Source: a virus
IMG/VR virus record: IMGVR_UViG_3300034284_002123
Coordinates: 1 to 40,213 of that record
Reading direction: 5' to 3' (one strand)
DNA: 40,213 nt
Positions within the stretch are counted from its first letter, which is position 1, and the number at the start of each line of letters is the position of its first letter. Positions 38,726 through 40,213 of this stretch are shown here, piece after piece. Made by a program: the position numbers and the translations under genes. The notes below the pieces were generated by a model. It worked only from the letters and a program-made list of their open reading frames with translations, was not told the origin of the DNA and made no database searches.

Positions 38726-39138
38726 AAGCCGCTCCCATCCAGGATTAGAACCGGCAGCTCGGTGGGTTCGGTGGTTGGATCGTCGCCGGGATCGCCATCC
38801 AGGATCACCACCGTCTCCTCTGGGGCGTCAACCCTGGCTAGCCGCACCATGCTCCAGCTCAGCGCCCTGGGCTCGCTACCGGGCAGTGGCTCTGGCGTCC
38901 TTGTTGCCTTAAATGCAATGCCATCAACTACAAGCAAATGGTTGTAATCAAGATGGCCAAATTCTGCGGTTTTAATCTTTAACAGCCATGGGATAATTTC
39001 CACTCCATCATCAAAAACCAGCTCTTTGTTTTCCTCCAAAAAACCACGGCCAGTAACGGCGCCAGCAATTACGCTGACGCCGCCCATGAAATCCAGGGCC
39101 GCCCGATCTGCATGAGCCGATAGGCGGGCCCAGCTCAT
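38722..39138 (-). CDS. Head-tail joining protein, gpFII-like
   Basis: The 138-residue protein (MSWARLSAHADRAALDFMGG, then TGRGFLEENKELVFDDGVEI, DYNHLLVVDGIAFKATRTPE and SWSMVRLARVD) follows lambda FII: a helix, a short barrel with V-x-G-x-F near residue 30, and a strand-rich centre. FII-type proteins form the interface for the tail. The C-terminal 30 residues are Asp/Pro/Thr-rich and extra. The start overlaps the decoration gene stop by one base; its end overlaps the fibre gene. Confidence 0.65.
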   Translation of the reverse strand: MSWARLSAHADRAALDFMGGVSVIAGAVTGRGFLEENKELVFDDGVEIIPWLLKIKTAEFGHLDYNHLLVVDGIAFKATRTPEPLPGSEPRALSWSMVRLARVDAPEETVVILDGDPGDDPTTEPTELPVLILDGSGL

Positions 39139-39485
39139 CAGAAGGCGCCGTTGAGGCGGACGTGAGCCAGCGTAGCGCCAGAAGCGTAAGCGGCAGACTG
39201 AGATCCAATTGGCACAAACACACCGATAAGGGTGTTGCCGCTGGCGCTGGCTGTCACGTTCTTGTTGGTGTCATTCCAGTACGCCTTGGCGTAAAGACTG
39301 GCGGTGGCGCCAGTGGCCTTAGGAAGTTCGTGAACTCCTTCAAGCATGAAACTGCCAACCTCTGCATTGGCTAGAGCGGTTACGGCAACACCAAACAAAG
39401 CGCCAACCAACGCGCCGCCACCAGAGGCGACAACGTAAGGAGCGGCAATGGATAGGATTTTTCCTTCTTGAATAGGTCCGTGCAT
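39138..39485 (-). CDS. Capsid decoration protein, DUF2190
   Basis: The 115-residue protein has the DUF2190 pattern: IQEGKILSIAAPYVVASGGG near the start, LVGALFGVAVTALANAEVG, then EGVHELPKATGATASLYAKA and WNDTNKNVTASASGNTLIGV. DUF2190 proteins cement or decorate capsids. The gene is directly downstream of the capsid gene, 58 bases from its stop, as in related phages. The ATG 39485 start is unambiguous. Confidence 0.88.
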   Translation of the reverse strand: MHGPIQEGKILSIAAPYVVASGGGALVGALFGVAVTALANAEVGSFMLEGVHELPKATGATASLYAKAYWNDTNKNVTASASGNTLIGVFVPIGSQSAAYASGATLAHVRLNGAF

Positions 39486-39543
39486 TGTTTTTAGTGGAAT
39501 TGGGGAAAGTTAAAAACTGAAGCTAAATGCGCAATGGTTAAAA

Positions 39544-40213
39544 TCATGCGCCAGAGCTGCGATAAATAAAACGGAAATCCTCAATGGCGCAACCAAAATC
39601 AGAACGAGCCAGCAGCTTCAGGCCATCAGGATCCCTTTCGGGCTCTGATGTAATGGTAGGACCAGGCTCGTCTGCCAGGTAACCCCACACCATGCCAGGC
39701 GTTCTAGTTGGGCCAGCGGCTGCATACCATTGCGTTGCAGAACCATCAAGACGTGGCTCAACTATTAATTGCATCTTCCTTGCGTAGGGATTGGGCCCAG
39801 AGTTTCCAGTCAACGCAGCAGGAGCGTAACCATCAGGATAAAGAAATTGCTCGGCAGTTGCTTCTAGATCTGATGGAACAATCATAAACTCAGGGGTCAA
39901 ATTAACCGCAACGTTGCTAATATCTTTTTGCTTTCGCATTGCCTTTCGGGCTGCGTTTACACCGGCAATACCAATGGCGCCTGTGCCGGTGTTGTTGTGA
40001 GCTGCATTAAACAACGCAAGACCGTCTACCGATACAGTGGCATCGCCAGTGATCATTGCCCATATAAGATTGGATTCCAAGCGACGGAACCCACGGCCTA
40101 AAAATTCAGGAGTTCGCTCCAAGGCAGACAGATCATCATTGATAATTGCTTGCCGAGAAATTACAATTTTTTTGGTATATGTAAACAGCCTCCAGGTAGC
40201 TTCTGCTTCCTTC
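39544..40213 (-). CDS. Major capsid protein, Mu gpT-like (C-terminal fragment)
   Basis: The frame is open from the right edge and has no stop before 39544, giving 220 visible residues; the TTG at 40122 is internal. KEAEATWRLFTYTKKIVISR and QAIINDDLSALERTPEFLGR match Mu-like capsids, which often carry a fused ClpP-type protease at the N-terminus. The next part (FEFMIVPSDLEATAEQFL-like LTPEFMIVPSDLEATAEQFL) and the DFGCAIEDFRFIYRSSGA end are typical. It forms the icosahedral shell. The gene is cut by the window edge, so any protease part is not visible. Confidence 0.88.
   Translation of the reverse strand, partial: KEAEATWRLFTYTKKIVISRQAIINDDLSALERTPEFLGRGFRRLESNLIWAMITGDATVSVDGLALFNAAHNNTGTGAIGIAGVNAARKAMRKQKDISNVAVNLTPEFMIVPSDLEATAEQFLYPDGYAPAALTGNSGPNPYARKMQLIVEPRLDGSATQWYAAAGPTRTPGMVWGYLADEPGPTITSEPERDPDGLKLLARSDFGCAIEDFRFIYRSSGA

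Noticed and set aside
1-40213. tRNA genes, CRISPR arrays, integrase or insertion sequences
   Set aside because: No cloverleaf, spaced palindromic array, recombinase motif or transposase seen; the spaced repeats at 3201-3313 have spacers of 13-23 bases, too short and too few for CRISPR.

Overview
The window is phage DNA from end to end. The structural genes form a lambda-like siphovirus set: Nu1/gpA-type terminase, gpW connector, lambda-type portal, Mu gpT-like capsid protein, DUF2190-type decoration protein, FII-like joining protein, gpV-like tail tube, G/GT chaperone pair, long tape measure and J-like tail tip. The DNA is GC-rich. The thymidylate kinase looks closely like those of Synechococcus/Cyanobium-type cyanobacteria, so a picocyanobacterial host is the best guess (inference). 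I see no integrase, photosynthesis gene, tRNA, rRNA, CRISPR array or insertion sequence. The left end cuts the portal gene and the right end cuts the capsid gene. Both are read leftward and are normally neighbours, so the window is probably most of a circular or circularly permuted genome of slightly more than 40 kb.

Layout. (1) 1-7670, minus strand, read leftward: a ribbon-helix-helix protein, a zinc-finger/Toprim/RecA-fold primase-helicase, a repeat-rich origin-like region, a DNA-binding protein, a PD-(D/E)XK-like protein, a gpZ-like tail protein, a repeat region with a candidate promoter, then terS, terL, gpW and portal. (2) 7789-12227, plus strand: about a dozen small overlapping accessory genes, including a DUF6948-like gene coupled to a gene made of hexanucleotide repeats, and an HNH nuclease. 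(3) 12325-14054, minus strand: an island of five small unknown genes with two copies of a 58-bp control element and an intrinsic terminator. (4) 14289-21937, plus strand: small early genes, then RecE-like exonuclease, RecT-like annealing protein, a two-OB-fold SSB, unknown genes, dCTP deaminase, thymidylate kinase, DNA adenine methylase and a winged-helix protein. (5) 22002-24436: a candidate structured RNA, a small minus gene, a plus gene lying between minus genes, a C39 peptidase, and two plus-strand tail-type genes. (6) 24440-40213, minus strand, listed here from right to left as transcribed: capsid, decoration, head-tail joining, tail fibres, small membrane proteins (lysis candidates), tail terminator, tail tube, G/GT, tape measure, tail tip and a lectin-domain protein.

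How it works together. RecE/RecT/SSB and the primase-helicase form the recombination and replication set; dcd and tmk supply dTTP precursors; the methylase may protect the genome; the rest builds, packages and releases virions. Most adjacent genes overlap by 1, 4 or 8 bases (TGATG, ATGA, GTGA, ATGNNTGA), which suggests translational coupling.

The strongest unexplained signals are: the hexamer-repeat gene at 8118-8435, the G/C-tract-bounded inverted-repeat region at 5031-5298, the duplicated 58-bp control element around the minus-strand island, a lambda-identical frameshift heptamer at 32190-32196, in-frame repeat expansion in the methylase, and a three-way-junction RNA candidate at 22002-22067.
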